Positions 20,396-32,462 of a DNA stretch of 64,000 nucleotides are shown piece after piece. This DNA comes from [Phialemoniopsis] sp. UDSM-2020 (lineage: Eukaryota > Ascomycota > Sordariomycetes > Thyridiales > Thyridiaceae). Under the pieces are notes generated by a model. That model was not told the origin of the DNA. It saw only the letters and a list, made by a program, of their open reading frames with translations, and made no database searches. A program made the position numbers and the translations under genes. How positions within the stretch are numbered: position 1 is the first letter of the stretch; each line of letters starts with the position of its first letter. The stretch covers positions 4,898,001 to 4,962,000 of the forward strand of contig JAEILZ010000002.1 in assembly GCA_018873225.1 (NCBI GenBank), in the 5' to 3' direction.

Positions 20396-21178
20396 ATGAA
20401 GTCTGTTGCCATTCTCTGCGCCGCTCTGGCCTCTGTCGCCATTGCCCAACCCCATGGCAAGCATGCCGCCCACGTCAAGGCTCACAAGAAGCGTGCCCTC
20501 GAGACCGAGTGGGTCACTGAGTGGAAGACCGAGACCGTCATCGAGTACATCGACGTTACCGCCACTTCCTACATCACTCAGGGTGCCGTTGAGACCCCGG
20601 CCGCCAGCCCTGCTCAGTCTACCTACATTGCCGCCCAGTTCCATGAGGACCACACCTCGGTCGCCCCTCCTGCCTCTTCCCCTGATGCCCCAAACACACC
20701 CTATGTCACGCCCACCAAGGTCTCTACTCCTCCGGCGGTTGAGACTCCAGTCTACACGCCCCCTCCCGCGGATACCACTCCACCCGTGGCTGAGACTCCG
20801 ACCCTCGCTGCGCCGCCTGCCTCGTCGAGCTACACCTCTGGTGGCTCCGGCAAGAACAGCGGCTCGAGCCTCTTCACTGGCGCTATGACTTACTACACCG
20901 TTGGAATGGGCGCATGTGGCTTTGACGACTCTAGCAAGGACCTCACTGACAACATTGTCGCCATTTCCAAGGACCAGATGGGCGAGCAGAGCAACGGCAA
21001 CCCTCTCTGTGGCAAGACCATCACCATCACCCACGAGGGCAAGTCTGTCCAGGCCACCATTCGCGACAAGTGCATGGGCTGCACGTCTGGCGAGATCGAC
21101 GTCAGCGAGAAGGTCTTCAAGGAGATCTTTGGCAGCCTTGATGTCGGCCGCAGCCCCGTCGACTGGAACTTCAACTAA
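20396..21178 (+). CDS. Secreted double-psi beta-barrel (RlpA/expansin-like) protein, Asp f 7 type
   Basis: A single exon of 260 residues starting after CCAAGATG. A signal peptide (about 1-18, [17 protein letters not shown]) is followed by a basic stretch ending KKR at 32-34, a likely Kex2-type processing site. Next come a short conserved-looking segment ([20 protein letters not shown]), a long Pro/Thr/Ser linker (about 65-150) and a C-terminal double-psi beta-barrel (about 162-260). The barrel has four cysteines in GACGF, PLCGK and DKCMGC, plus GEIDVS and the end SPVDWNFN. The same arrangement occurs in the Aspergillus Asp f 7 family and related barwin/RlpA-like proteins. Enzymatic activity is not established; a cell-wall-associated or carbohydrate-binding role is an inference. 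The strong C-ending codon bias suggests high expression. Confidence 0.87.
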   Translation: MKSVAILCAALASVAIAQPHGKHAAHVKAHKKRALETEWVTEWKTETVIEYIDVTATSYITQGAVETPAASPAQSTYIAAQFHEDHTSVAPPASSPDAPNTPYVTPTKVSTPPAVETPVYTPPPADTTPPVAETPTLAAPPASSSYTSGGSGKNSGSSLFTGAMTYYTVGMGACGFDDSSKDLTDNIVAISKDQMGEQSNGNPLCGKTITITHEGKSVQATIRDKCMGCTSGEIDVSEKVFKEIFGSLDVGRSPVDWNFN

Positions 21179-23970
21179 GTCACCTGGCTTTCTACCATGC
21201 TGCACCTTGTCTGCAAGACATGCTCTGCTCAGCAATCACATTTTTGGAACGAACACACGTCGCGAGCGACATGCTTATGATTTTACTTCGACAATGAAGA
21301 TATTTGGACGTGATGGATGGTCGATCTCGACCCACGATACGTAACTATGGGCGGTGCATTTTCCATTTTTGCCAACTTTCATCATCTTCATCACGTGGGT
21401 CCTGAAAGTTTCAGGCGCAGAGAGACAAAGGGAGATTGACTCGGGATGCATTTTGACTGGGCTGGGTCTCATGGACGATATAGACTTCAATTCTGCTGTA
21501 CATACCTAGGGCTCCCAAATCATGAAAACCAAATACTGGCCACTTCCTCTGCCACTCACATGTCTTTGTGTGCAGTCACTTCCTGACCACGGTGACCATT
21601 CGCAGTGTCGTACTTCCCGCTTGAGAACTCTTTCTCATCTAGATGATCTGGCCAGTGATGCTGATGCTGGTCTCTGTTGTCGGGTCGGGTGCGAGCGTCA
21701 CCTCCCTCTTCGCGACGTCCCTGGATCCATAATCGTGCCAGCATGTTTCACCAGTACTCTGCTTTATCGTGGTCTGATTGACATCTCGGGCTCGCAACTC
21801 TACTGTCCACCCTGGCACATGTTTACGGCATACTTCTCGTCGCCATGCAGCTTTCCCCCGTCAGATAGGTTGCAAATGAAGCATTGAAGGTTGTGCTCCT
21901 TACGCAAGGGGCGTACTCATGACGATTGAGAGATCTCATGAGATCTTTGAAAAGGCCAAATGCTGGATGGATGTATGCTCCTCTCACTAGTTCGCGGACG
22001 TGTTTTACGAAATATCGAAGCACTTCATCATGATAAAATGACGCTGGCAGCGAGCGGCTGCTGCAACATCTTACACTCCGACGATGGGCTTCTGGACATG
22101 CTTCGTGACGAGTGGTGTCTAGGACAGATCATGGTATTTCCTCCCGCTGCGAGAAGATAGATGTCAATGTTCTACCAGGATTCTGAGCTTCTGAAGGTCA
22201 AACGATCATTCAACCAGGTCGCGCTTTGGTAAAGGGCCGCAAAGAAATGGTCTTCGCTTCAACAGAATAGATCGTGGTCGGTCGTGTGCATAGCCCTCCC
22301 TATCTCACCTAGAATGCACTACTTGGTAGTTATGACTGACGTGAAGGTGTTCATTCTGAGCTATCTTCGGGAAGTCGGCCGGCGATGCCGTGTAAGCCTC
22401 ATCGGTCATCAAATATGACTCTCATTCGCGATCCCGGTTCGCCCATCTCGACATGGCCCTTCGCGATCTGAGTACGCCTCAATGCTGGATGTTTAGACGA
22501 GGCCCTGTTTAGGCATGATGCGGATATAGCTATTACCGAGGTGGACTTATACCGACCATGTTCACCTCCTGAAAGGACCTTCTCATATCAAAGATGTACA
22601 AGTACAGCAAGCACAATAATCTAAAAACGGTCTTCGGGTGGCCAGCCACTCGCCTCTAGTGCCATTCCTTCGGCCTTGGCGTGTCATATCATAGCGATAT
22701 TGATGATGAAAGGTGGTGAGATGGCTTCTGTAAGGATATTTCATCATGTCATGGCAGGTGATAACAGTTGAAAGTGCATGTTGGGGTTTGTTAGTGCTAA
22801 TTTCTGATACGCGAAGCCACTTATACGGACATACGGATAGCCTAACGGCCAACCACTTGGACGGTGTCTATAACGCTGAGCTTGTTCCACTCTCTTCGGA
22901 GTTAGCTGTAAAACACATGATATCACGCCAGTCCTGAGCAACGGAAGAATGGTTGTGTGGACCAGAACGGTCCTGGTGCGGAAGTTGTCTTCAAGGTGTG
23001 GTTCGGTGTGGCGGCGCCGAGGATTGCCGACGAGGTGTTCGAGGCTCAATGTTCTCACCGTATTTCAAATGCCATTGCTATCTAACTGCCTTGGGACCTA
23101 GTCCACATTTGTCTTGCAAGTCCTCACAATGATATTATGAAATCATATGATATCATATGATGAAAAGCCTTCCACACAGAGGAACCCAAGACACCTTGTC
23201 TGGCCAAGACGAGTCCATTACATTAAACCGTTTTGTATGTGGAAGCGGGGGCACAGAAATCTAAAAGATGCCCAGGCGAACTAACTACCTCATCCCGGCT
23301 GCCGCACCCCGGGATCACGTCTCTCCCGCAAGACTGCCGAAGGGGACTGCCGAACTGTCATGCTCACGCTCACATGCATGATGATGGAAAGTCTGTCGGC
23401 GCCGGTAAGGGCTCGGCCGAGAAGATAGGTTCTCGCCGGCGCCTTTCCTCTCGAACTGAAGTTGTTGTTTTTGAGATCGCCAGGAAAAAAAGTATGTTGA
23501 AGATCGGCGACCAGTCCCATAGAGCGAGTCTCGCACTAAAACGGTGCATGCGGTAGGGGCCGCTATTCCAAAATGGAGGTGCTGCTAGCGCCCCTGGAAA
23601 AGTCGCCCACCAGCAGGCACCAACGCCTAAAACGCCCCAAAGAACCTTCTCCCAAGGACCAAGTCTAACCCAGAAAAACAAGACGGTTCCGCTCTTTTGC
23701 CTTTCCCACTCGATCCGAATGGTCCGCACACCCTTCCCTCCGCCCCAAAAAGATTCGTCATATCCGATCCCGAGAGGCGCCCCGTGACGCCTGTACGCAA
23801 AAGCCGAAAGAAAAAAACCGACCAGAGCCGCCGAGTGGTGGTGGAGAAAGAGAGAAAAAGTACGAGAGCAAAAGGCGCCCAGGGTATTCGCAGTTGATTG
23901 TATTGTATCAGTGTGTGTGGTTGTATTTTCTTTCAAACAGGTGAGGAGTGATGTCTGTGTTGCACACAAT
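21179..23970. other. Long convergent intergenic region
   Basis: About 2.8 kb between the 3' ends of the DPBB and bZIP genes. Composition drops to more ordinary AT/GC balance and no ORF here has recognisable similarity. It contains a perfect 20-bp palindrome at 23142-23161. A 199-codon minus-strand ORF (23370-23969) abuts the bZIP stop and most likely lies in its 3' UTR. Confidence 0.5.
23142..23161. repeat. Perfect 20-bp palindrome
   Basis: The decamer ATCATATGAT, itself a palindrome, occurs twice in direct succession, so the full 20 bp is self-complementary. It lies in an AT-rich patch of the convergent gap between the DPBB and bZIP genes. Confidence 0.9.
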
Positions 23971-24695
23971 TCACAGCTGCTGATAGTTCGCCGCCGTCAT
24001 GTTCGGGTACGTGAACAGGTCCAAGTCGAGACCCACTGTGGCTGCTGCCGTGGGATCAAAGGGCACCTCGGCGTAGGCCTGATCTTGGTACTGGGTGGCC
24101 TTGAGCTTGGTGTACTCGGCCTGCAGCTGCGAGTAGGCCTGCGTAAGCGTCTCGTTGCGTTGCTTGGCGTCGCCGAGCATCTGCTCGAGGTCCTTGATGC
24201 GCTGGTCCTTGCGCTCGCGGTACGCTCTTTGCGAAGCGCGGTTCTGTGCTCGTCGGCGCTGTATAAGTGAAAAAAAACGCAAAGTTAGTCTATGTCCATG
24301 ATCCAGCTACCAGGGGCGTATAAGTCGGCACCTACAGAAAGAACTGAGGGCGGTGCGTTCTTGTAGCGGTTCTCCCTCTTCCTCTTGGCCGGCGTCTTGT
24401 TCTGGGCTTCCGTGGGCGTGTCCGGAGACGCAGGGTCCCTGTCTGGGCTGGGGTATACGTCTGCTGCGCTGAAGTCCGGGATGTACAGTTGCATATCGAA
24501 CTGTGTCCGGAGAGGAAGAGGATCAGCTACCGCCTGCCCTTTTTGATTCGCGTGGCCCGCGGTTACAGGCATACGTACCGATGAGCTGAGAGGGCTCTGG
24601 GACTCGGAAGAGGTGGTGCTCAGGTATTGCTCAGTGTCACCGTAAATGTAGGACATGGCGGGGTCCAGGGACCTCGGATCTTGGAAGCTGTTCAT
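23971..24695 (-). CDS. bZIP transcription factor
   Basis: Three exons (24695-24579, 24500-24336, 24258-23971) join to 189 residues, starting MNSFQDPRSLDPAMSYIYGD. The basic region RRRAQNRASQRAYRERKDQR begins exactly at exon 3 and is preceded by a basic NLS-like AKRKRENRYK. It is followed by heptad leucines (LEQMLGDAKQ, LTQAYSQLQAEYTKLK) to about residue 155, then a short acidic/aromatic tail. The NRASQRAYRER signature is that of a Pezizomycotina bZIP group related to AP-1/Yap-like factors; the target genes are unknown. The first intron (24578-24501, GTACGT to ACAG) is 78 nt and has no stop in frame, so an unspliced form would still encode protein. The ATG at 24695 was preferred to the in-frame ATG at 24890, which lies only about 20 bp from a TATA-like box. 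Confidence 0.85.
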
Positions 24696-24906
24696 GCTGG
24701 TCTGTGGCAGGTGGTCTTTATTGTGTTCCCAGAAGGATAGCTCTGGAGTTGCTAGAGTTGCTAGGCAGATATGTACTATGCGTAGTATATCACAGCTTGG
24801 CAGATTGGGTAGGATAGGAGGAGGCGAGTGTGGGTATGGAACGTTGGTTTGTTTGGACGGTGTAGACGGACAGGCTGCTCGGAGAGACAAGGAAGGGGCC
24901 TGGGTG

Positions 24907-24917
24907 TTATATATAAT
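24907..24917 (-). promoter_or_regulatory. Putative TATA box of the bZIP gene
   Basis: Read on the minus strand the sequence is ATTATATATAA. It lies about 210 bp before the chosen ATG. This places transcription start near or after 24890, which argues against translation starting at the upstream in-frame ATG. Confidence 0.4.
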
Positions 24918-27140
24918 TGTCTGACAATGTGATGATAGTGGAGGTGCAAGTGCAGTGCAGTGCAGTGGTAGCTCGCTCGTCCAAACATGCCAGTCTAAGT
25001 TTAAGTTCGTTCACGGCGAGGAGGTGTTCAGTAATCTACTTTATTCCACTTTAATGCCCACCGTTTTTCTACATCTGCAGCTACGTACATCTGACGCACC
25101 CAAGATGCAGGCAGGGTTCAGCCGGTCGACTCTAGGGCCATGTACCCAGGTCAGCCCGGTACGTACCCCTCGTAGATACGGACCTCACAAAGAGTCAGAC
25201 ACTTGTTGATGTGAAGGGGGGGGCACGCCTTGTGGATGTTGTGAGTGGACCATGCGAGGTCTTTTGACACACCTCCCTAGCTTTATTTTGCCTGGCCCGC
25301 GAGCTACCTTATTTCTATCGTGTTGGGGTAGGCTGGTCGCATTTGTCCGCCAGGTCCCGCCGAATCCGCAGGGGGTGGGCAGGATATGAGACGGATTTCC
25401 ATACCTCATCATGGACGGTAAGGTAGGTAGGTCAGTCGAGGATGCAAAGGGGCATCGTGGCAGAGCCATGTACTGTGCTTTGTCATTCACTACACCCTGC
25501 TGTTGCTGGATCTTCTGTCCCCAACACCCCACATGTACAACCAGCTTGACATCCTCGAAGGTGTAGACTCACTCGAGCCATCCTTGTGACGTCAAAGACC
25601 CTGAGCGGAGGATGGCGGATCGCTCCTCCAGGCGGCGCGCGAGCACCGAGGAGGGACCCATGCCCGAGGCCGAAGGGCGCCGGGTCCTGGTCGCCAACCT
25701 GGAAGAAATCCGGGTTTTAGGCGGATGTGTCCTCTGGGCGATCTATTGCCGAGCCATCACCGAACTACCAGAAGAAGACTCCAATCAAAGTTCTCGCAAA
25801 GGGGGTGACGGCTGCTGTTGTCGTTGTCCGTAAGCAGAATACTCAGATAGAATCACATTTGCACGCTGCTTCGTCAACAATTGACAATGCTTTGCGACTG
25901 GTTGTTGGGTTTCGTTTTGGGACTGACAGGACGGCTCGAAAGGGTAAATCGAGCTGACCGACTGCATCCCCCACAGAAAAGAGTAACCCGCCGTCCCGTC
26001 TTCAATGCTGCCTTGGCCTTGTTAGTCCACCGCCGCCTACCGCCGCTGTTGCCCACCACCCATCATCATCCATGGCAAGCATGGATGGGCACCACCCTCC
26101 ACTACAGGATCTGCATTACATATTTTCTCTCTCTGCACGACACCTTGCTTCCGCAACTCTTTGTCAGCGGTTTGGGTGCGCCATCCAAGAATAGCGCGGC
26201 TTTTGCTAGCAACAACTGGTGGTTTTGGTGATCCTTAGCAAGCAGTGGGCAGTGTCGATATCAGATTTTAAGTCGGTTTTTGGCTCGTACAACGCGCCAC
26301 TTGGCTTCAATTCCCCAGGTATCTGACCCTCATCACCACCCCGCCGGCCTCGACTGGACCTTCAATTCGGGGTACAATATGCGGAACGCGAGGCTTGGAC
26401 AGAGTTACCGCCTTAGAGTTGTGGATGATCCCGGCCTCAGCTGCTTGTTTGGGCTCCTATTCGTCTCCTCGAAACCCCAACGTGATATCTTCATCTTGTT
26501 GAATAGCCTACCCGAGTCTACACCATGGTTAACCGAATACCCAGCTGAACGGCACTGCCCTACCCAAAGTGCTAAATCTCACTCAACAAATTAATTTGGA
26601 GATGACCAAGTCGGGATGCCCAATCTTTCACTCCATCATGTTTCCAAGCAACTTGACTCGTAACACTCTGTCCAGACTACGCTTCTCATAGAATGGTCGG
26701 AGGATGCTCGTCGTTACTTTCATCGTAACCACATGGAGACGCCGAGTGGCCGATCAACACATCAATCCATTGGAACGGCCATTGCGAATGCTTGGGTGCT
26801 TCTAGTGGCATTCTAGCGTGCGATGGGATTTTAGCTTGCTCTGTTCTATGTCCCAGCGTGCGCTGGGATGGCTCGAATAGGAACTTTTCTGCATCCAGGG
26901 GGACCTCCACCGGTATTTCCAAGCAGGCATTACATAAACCGCTCACACCAGCACGACGACCAGGTCGCCGTTCACCGGAGCAGAGAGCAGGGTTCATAAG
27001 TTCCAGGGCAACAAGGATGGCGACACCTTTTGACTCACCGAAAGAACTAGTTTTTTCTCGTTTCCACGAAGGAAGTGTTTTAGCAGCAGGCCAAGACATG
27101 AGGGAATCAGAGGGCGAAGCAAAGCCAACGGCCCCCAGGG

Positions 27141-27175
27141 CGGACTCTTGCGGACTCTTGCGGACTCTTGCGGAC
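27141..27175. repeat. 10-bp tandem repeat, 3.5 copies
   Basis: The unit CGGACTCTTG is repeated three times perfectly, plus CGGAC. It lies inside the 5.6-kb gene-free stretch. Confidence 0.95.
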
Positions 27176-30100
27176 ATTGATGGTCCAAGGCTTCACAAAG
27201 GCCCTATTGTGTTCTTATTACATGGCGGGGGCTTATGTGCCTGCATCATGCCAAGACGGGTATGCCAGTGACACCCCCATGGCACCGCCGTTCTGATGCA
27301 AGAGACTTCTGAGTGTCCACCAACCAGTGTGTCGTGGCGCCCTAATTCGTACAGATGATTTGCAAAGCTGCAGCCATCGAGTGCCATCTCAAAGTTCATT
27401 CAACTTGTTGACCATCGTAGCGTTGGAAGTGCGGAAATTTCTGTCAATCATATCATCTCAACCTTGGAACAGAGTTCTAGTCGTCTCGATAGTTTTGGTG
27501 ATACTTAGTAGTCTGCAGAGATGCGAGACTTACACGGATATCCATCCGCAGGAGCCTCAATAGCCGCAAGTGTCTGGCACTTGGAAATTTCAGTGGGTAA
27601 CGGCGCTATATCGCCAGCCACATTGACTGGCTCCGAAATCGTACCGGAATCGCTTCGATGCCACTTGTACAATTACAATTTCCAGCAACCGGATCTTAAA
27701 ACTATTTTCCAAAACGGGATGAACTACCAAGACCATCAAGTTGCATGGTAATATGCTGGTAACGTAGTGGAAGCGCACATCGCCGACCGCCCCTCACTCC
27801 AGGCTAGCCGATAGCCCGGAGGCTTGAACCGGTGGTAGGCTTGCGCAGACCGCAAGCTTGCTAGAATACGCCAGGAGAAGCCGTATTGGAGCTTTCAAGG
27901 ACAGGTAACTCTTCAGAATGCGAGACAGGGATGCACTGCCTCGCTTTGGTCTTCTCTGTCCACATTTATGAAACTAGTCCATGAGTCTCCCAGACCACTT
28001 TGCCCATAAGAAACGCAAAAGGGTTGTCTATTCTAAACCCGTCCTAGGCCCCAGGCTTAAGGCCGATGGCTAGGTGTTGTTCAATTGAACGATCGAGATG
28101 CTCCCGGAGCGCGAGCAAATTCCGAGCATGCCATGCCAGACACCAGATTGACGTTCGTCCCGTTGGCACTTCCGTCACCTCCGCGGAGATTGATCGACAT
28201 CCACCGGCTCAGAGCCAAGCACGGGGAATCCTTGGAATTTCCCATCACATGGCCGGCAACGGTTTCGGATGACCAGTGAAAATGATGACAAAATGCCTCA
28301 TCATGAGTAAAACAAAATCTCTTCTTGGACTAATGTCCGTTTTAGAGTTGGCGTGTTGCGTACATACAGGGGCATCGAAGCCGACTAATTACCGTGCCAG
28401 CGATCCGGATGATCCCACAGGTGGCCCGCCCGTTGTTAGTTTCGTGGGGGAAACAGGGTCCCAAGGCCTTCTAGGGGCCTTCTGGAAGGTCCGCCAAACG
28501 GCGCCGAATTGCGCCAGTATCCAGTCGACCACTGCACTCGCATAGGGGAGGTAAATCGGATTTGCTCGGCGGAGTGGACATCAATGATTGATGGACGGGG
28601 ACGGAACCCGCCCTGCGGTCAACAGAAGTATCTGTACCTCGAGGACTTGCTCGACAACAATCGAGCCTTGTCCCCTTTTCTGGTAGACGCGAGCAGGCGG
28701 ACGTATCAGAGCACGCAGGGACACCGGACTTGCATTGTTCGACAATTTGCCCATACATTTGTCATATTGCTCGTGTTCCATTGCCCAAGAACAACCTAGA
28801 TAGGCAGTCCCATGGCAAGTGAGGCGAGACCGGAGGGGAGGGAAAAGGGCCAACATGACGTCGCAACGGCAGAGTTGCTTTGCATGGATTTGCTTCCCTT
28901 CCCTCCTCCAACAAAACGGCGGTCACCTCCGTCACAATGCTCGATCTGCCTGACCCTATTCCAGCCGGGCACCAAGCTTTTTTGGACTGCGTCCCTTGCC
29001 GTGTCCCATCATCACCAACAGCACCACCACCCACCAGCCCAACGACCGCTGTCACAACCACAAGAGGGCAGGCTAACAACCCCGACCCCCATTCCGCCCT
29101 GTGACAAGGTCTGAGACTTCCTCCATGGCCGTGCCACCCTCCACCACCTTGCCGATTCCGACTGCCGAAAGACACGTTTTTAGCTATCAACCTAAAATCC
29201 AAATCTCACATCGAGGGCGGCCGAACCGGAAGCCTTTGCGGACACGCGCTGGGCTGGTCGTCCACTCTCTTGCCTTTCGTCCCTAGTGCTCTCCTTTTCT
29301 CCTGTGCCCTGCGCCTCCTCCCGGGCGCTCCCCCCTTTTGGGGGCCGGCTGGCCCTGCCCCGGGTCCAAGGTGCTGGGAGTGAAGCCCGACATCCCCTTG
29401 GCTCGACAGGTGCGCAGAGCTGACGCTGCTGCCGGCTCGTCTGACCACCAGGGTACGGTTCCCGGACGGCAGCGTCGCATCGCATACTATTGGCCACCTG
29501 CCACGGATGACAATTCATCTGCACTGCCACCCCTGGTCGCCCGGCGCGCCTCTGATTGGCCCGATGCAAGGGTTTTGCTTGAAAGACGAGGTATCTCTGT
29601 GCATTAGATACGCATGTACGCACACATTGAGAGAACTCCCCCTCGTTCAGTTCTTTACATTGTCGTATGCGGGACAAACAGACCAGTTTCGAGAGCATGA
29701 AGAAGGTGCGGGCGCCACGTGCCTTCTGAGTCAGAAGAACCAGGCAGAGGTGTTGTGCTTTTCCCATCCGGCGGTGTAGCTAACATTTCACACAATCTCG
29801 GATGGAGATATCGGGGTGTGCCGAAGGGGTCGGGTGAATTGTTTCTTGCGCGGGAGAGATGGAGAGAGGTGATCTACTGTTACATAACAGGTGAAGTCCA
29901 GTAAACGCCGTGCCATGATTGGACGACCCCGCCAATCTTTCGCGGAGTTTGCTCCTAACTACGTGCCATCAAACTCCATAATGGGACAGCTGACTGATCA
30001 ATCACTGAGCGTGACGTTGTCGTGCGATCCAGATCACAACGACACCTGCCTCTCGTGAGCCTGGGCGCGATGGAGACTATCCCGCCGTTGCGCAAGAACG

Positions 30101-30326
30101 AGGGCTAGCTGGGGGTGGCTCGTCCATCATGAAAGAACCGCAGTTAGCGCCTCGTAGCTAGCAGAATCGTAGATGCTGTTCATGCAGGCGGCACAGCCCG
30201 CATGTTGGACACGAAGGCCCATTTTTGCCGGAGCCTGGGAGCGGCCGTCCGACAGCTCCGCCTCCACCCCCTCGTGTCGTATGCGCTGCGCCGGACGTAG
30301 ATCACCGGAGAGAAAGAGCCCCCAAA

Positions 30327-32080
30327 TTATTTGGCAAGTTTGCGCAGGCCAGCCTCTGCCTGGGTCACGGCCGCGTCGAAGTCGATTTTCTTGCTGAGCT
30401 CGATACACTGCTTGTACCGCTTCCGCGCCTCGTTGGGGTGGCCCATCAGGGCTTCGGCATCTGCCAGGGTGCAGAGGGCGACGGCACATGCCTGGTCGCA
30501 TTCCGGAGTCCGCAGCTCGCCCTGCGGCTCCCTGGACTGCCTGCGCGCGTTCTGAGCCCATCTTCGGGCCGAATCGAGGTACTCGCTCCGGTCCTTGGCC
30601 TGGGGCACCGTCAGCTCGGCCGGCTGAACTGTTGCGCCGGCTGGGGCCGGGGCAGTGGCTGAGCCCGCTAGCGTCTGACCCGGGTTGAGGACCGGGTGCT
30701 GTGCGTAGGACACGGCGAGGTTGTTCACTTGGGGGCGGAATAGTTAGCACACCCGCATATGGCGGTACGCAATGGGATAGGACGATCGCGCTTACTTAGC
30801 ACGGCGCTGTGACAAGGGTCCCGGCAGAGGTTCAGCGCCTGGAAGAACAAGGGTATCGCCAGATGGAACTGTGATCTCGACTCGTAGCTGTGTCCGAGAG
30901 CTGGTCTGCACGTTAGTTCACTGCTGATTCTCGGATACCGACCAAAGCAATGCGACATACCTTCTAGAGCACCACCAATCTCTTCGGGGCCCATCCACTT
31001 GCCCTCGCCGTCCTTGACGCCTTCGGTAGCTCGCCTTTGCTGCTCCTTCAAGGCTGTTTCGACCGACCATGTCAACCGCTCGTGCGCCAAGTCGTACTCC
31101 AGGATGTGCTCGTCAGAGTACAGCTCGCCCAGCTTGACACTAATGCCGACAGCTTTTCCAAGCAGCCGGCCCCTTTTACCCCACATCTTCTCAGCTGGGA
31201 CGTCAATAGCCTGTGACTGTGCTGCAGGGCCATCTTTAATCGTGGCGGCGGGCAAAGTGGGTGGTGGCGCAATTTTGGGCAGCGTGCCATCCCTCGCGCT
31301 CTTCTCCATGACCTCAACCCATCGTTTGCAGTCCCCTAGAAGAACCTCGAGGATCTTGATCGCGCCCTTGAAATTCTGCGTCTGTTCTAGCCACGCCGCT
31401 AGCTGGATCTTGATGCCCATGACATCATCCGAAAAAGGATCCATCTGCAGCTCCTCGCATTGCTCCAGCGCCAACTTGTAATACTTGAGTGCACGGGCGG
31501 GATCGGGCGAGTAGTTGCTAAAGTATAGCGCTCGGCGCAGGGACTTTGCGACGGGCGCGGGGTATCTCGTGAATTGCTGGGAGTAGAAATAGGTGAAGTA
31601 GATGCGGACGACGTAGGCAAGGATGACGACGACCGCGGCGAGACTTCGATCGAGGGTGTAGATGTTAGTCAGTGCGTAACAATATAGCCAGAAGCCGAGG
31701 ATTACTCACATAGCGAGTGCGATCACGAGCTCCTCGGGGTTTTGACGGAACAAGGTCCGCAGATTTCGTCCGCGGAAAGCAGAGAACAGGTTCTTGAAGC
31801 TCCCACCGATCACCCGCAGCATCAGGCGGGCGAATGAAGGCCGAGGGGGAGGTGGCGGCGGTGATGATGCCTGCCCATGACTGCCTCCGGATGTCGAATG
31901 AAGCCGCGCCTGGCGAATTGGGAGGATGACCGTGGCCTTGAACGGTGCGGCGATGCTCGGATGCGACACCTGGACCTGGAGTTGTAGCCTACGAGCGCCG
32001 CAGGAGAGCGGGCGGAAGGCTACTCGAGCCCGGAGTGGCTCGAGTGTTCTCAACATGGTCGGTAAATGGCGTTCATACAT
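30327..32080 (-). CDS. MGR3: Mitochondrial inner-membrane TPR protein, MGR3-like
   Basis: Four exons (32080-31710, 31643-30961, 30900-30796, 30727-30327) join to 519 residues. The N-terminus is Arg-rich and ends around ARLHSTSGG, a typical mitochondrial presequence cleavage region. Translation may start at 32080 or at the in-frame ATG 32056 (MLRTLEPLRARVAF). A transmembrane helix (about 118-142, VIALAILAAVVVILAYVV) is completed across the first splice junction. TPR-like helices follow: ALKYYKLALEQCEEL, FKGAIKILEVLLGD, LGHSYESRSQFHLAIPLFFQAL, NNLAVSYAQHP and LADAEALMGHPNEARKRYKQCI. This matches yeast Mgr3, which with Mgr1 helps deliver substrates to the i-AAA protease Yme1; function here is by homology. 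Introns 1 and 3 end in AAG, with TGACTAAC and GCTAAC branch sites. It is divergent from DAP1. Confidence 0.85.
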
Positions 32081-32462
32081 AGGCCGAGTATGATGCCTCG
32101 ATCAATGGCGCACGTAGATGATTGATGAGGATTTTCGATCGGATCAATGACATGACGATGCCGACAAGCGCCGGTTCGGACTATTTTGGGATTGGAGCTT
32201 CCACTCTCCAGTTTTTGGAGCTCCCTAAAACGTAGCGCTTCATTGGCTGAATTGGCACATGTTTCCCCACTATGGCGTACTGCCGTTCCCCATCAATTGA
32301 GCCATCCCACATGCCAAAACCCCAGGTCCCGGCACCAAACCAACCGGCACACCGAGATTGGATGTTGACCCGGAACTGAGAAACATCAAATTCACTCTTA
32401 CCTACATCGCCCAGCGATCAAACTATCTTGATTACCAAAACACTCATCTTAATCTTGGCATC
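32081..32462. promoter_or_regulatory. Bidirectional promoter region, MGR3-like / DAP1
   Basis: Only 382 bp separate the two start codons, so the promoters must overlap or lie back to back. A CCAAT-class pentamer occurs on the minus strand (ATTGG at 32242-32246). No TATA box is evident. Confidence 0.45.

Larger units (their letters stand above)
24696..30326. other. 5.6-kb gene-free stretch
   Basis: Both neighbouring genes are on the minus strand: the bZIP promoter occupies the left end and the 3' flank of the MGR3-like gene the right end. All ORFs (up to 191 codons, 29192-29767 minus) lack recognisable domains, and many overlap on both strands. A 10-bp tandem repeat lies at 27141-27175. Short GGTAGG motifs occur near 25422-25435. 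I found no transposon ends, tRNA or conserved exon. Confidence 0.5.

Noticed and set aside
20354..21235. 293-codon minus-strand ORF opposite the barrel protein gene
   Set aside because: It is antisense to a gene with signal peptide and conserved Cys pattern; it has no domain of its own.
23370..23969. 199-codon minus-strand ORF directly after the bZIP stop
   Set aside because: It starts at the bZIP stop and lies in the expected 3' UTR; it contains some hydrophobic stretches but no known family or promoter.
29192..29767. 191-codon minus-strand ORF in the gene desert
   Set aside because: The translation is Arg/Ala-rich without a known domain and overlaps competing ORFs on both strands; no splice context or promoter supports it.
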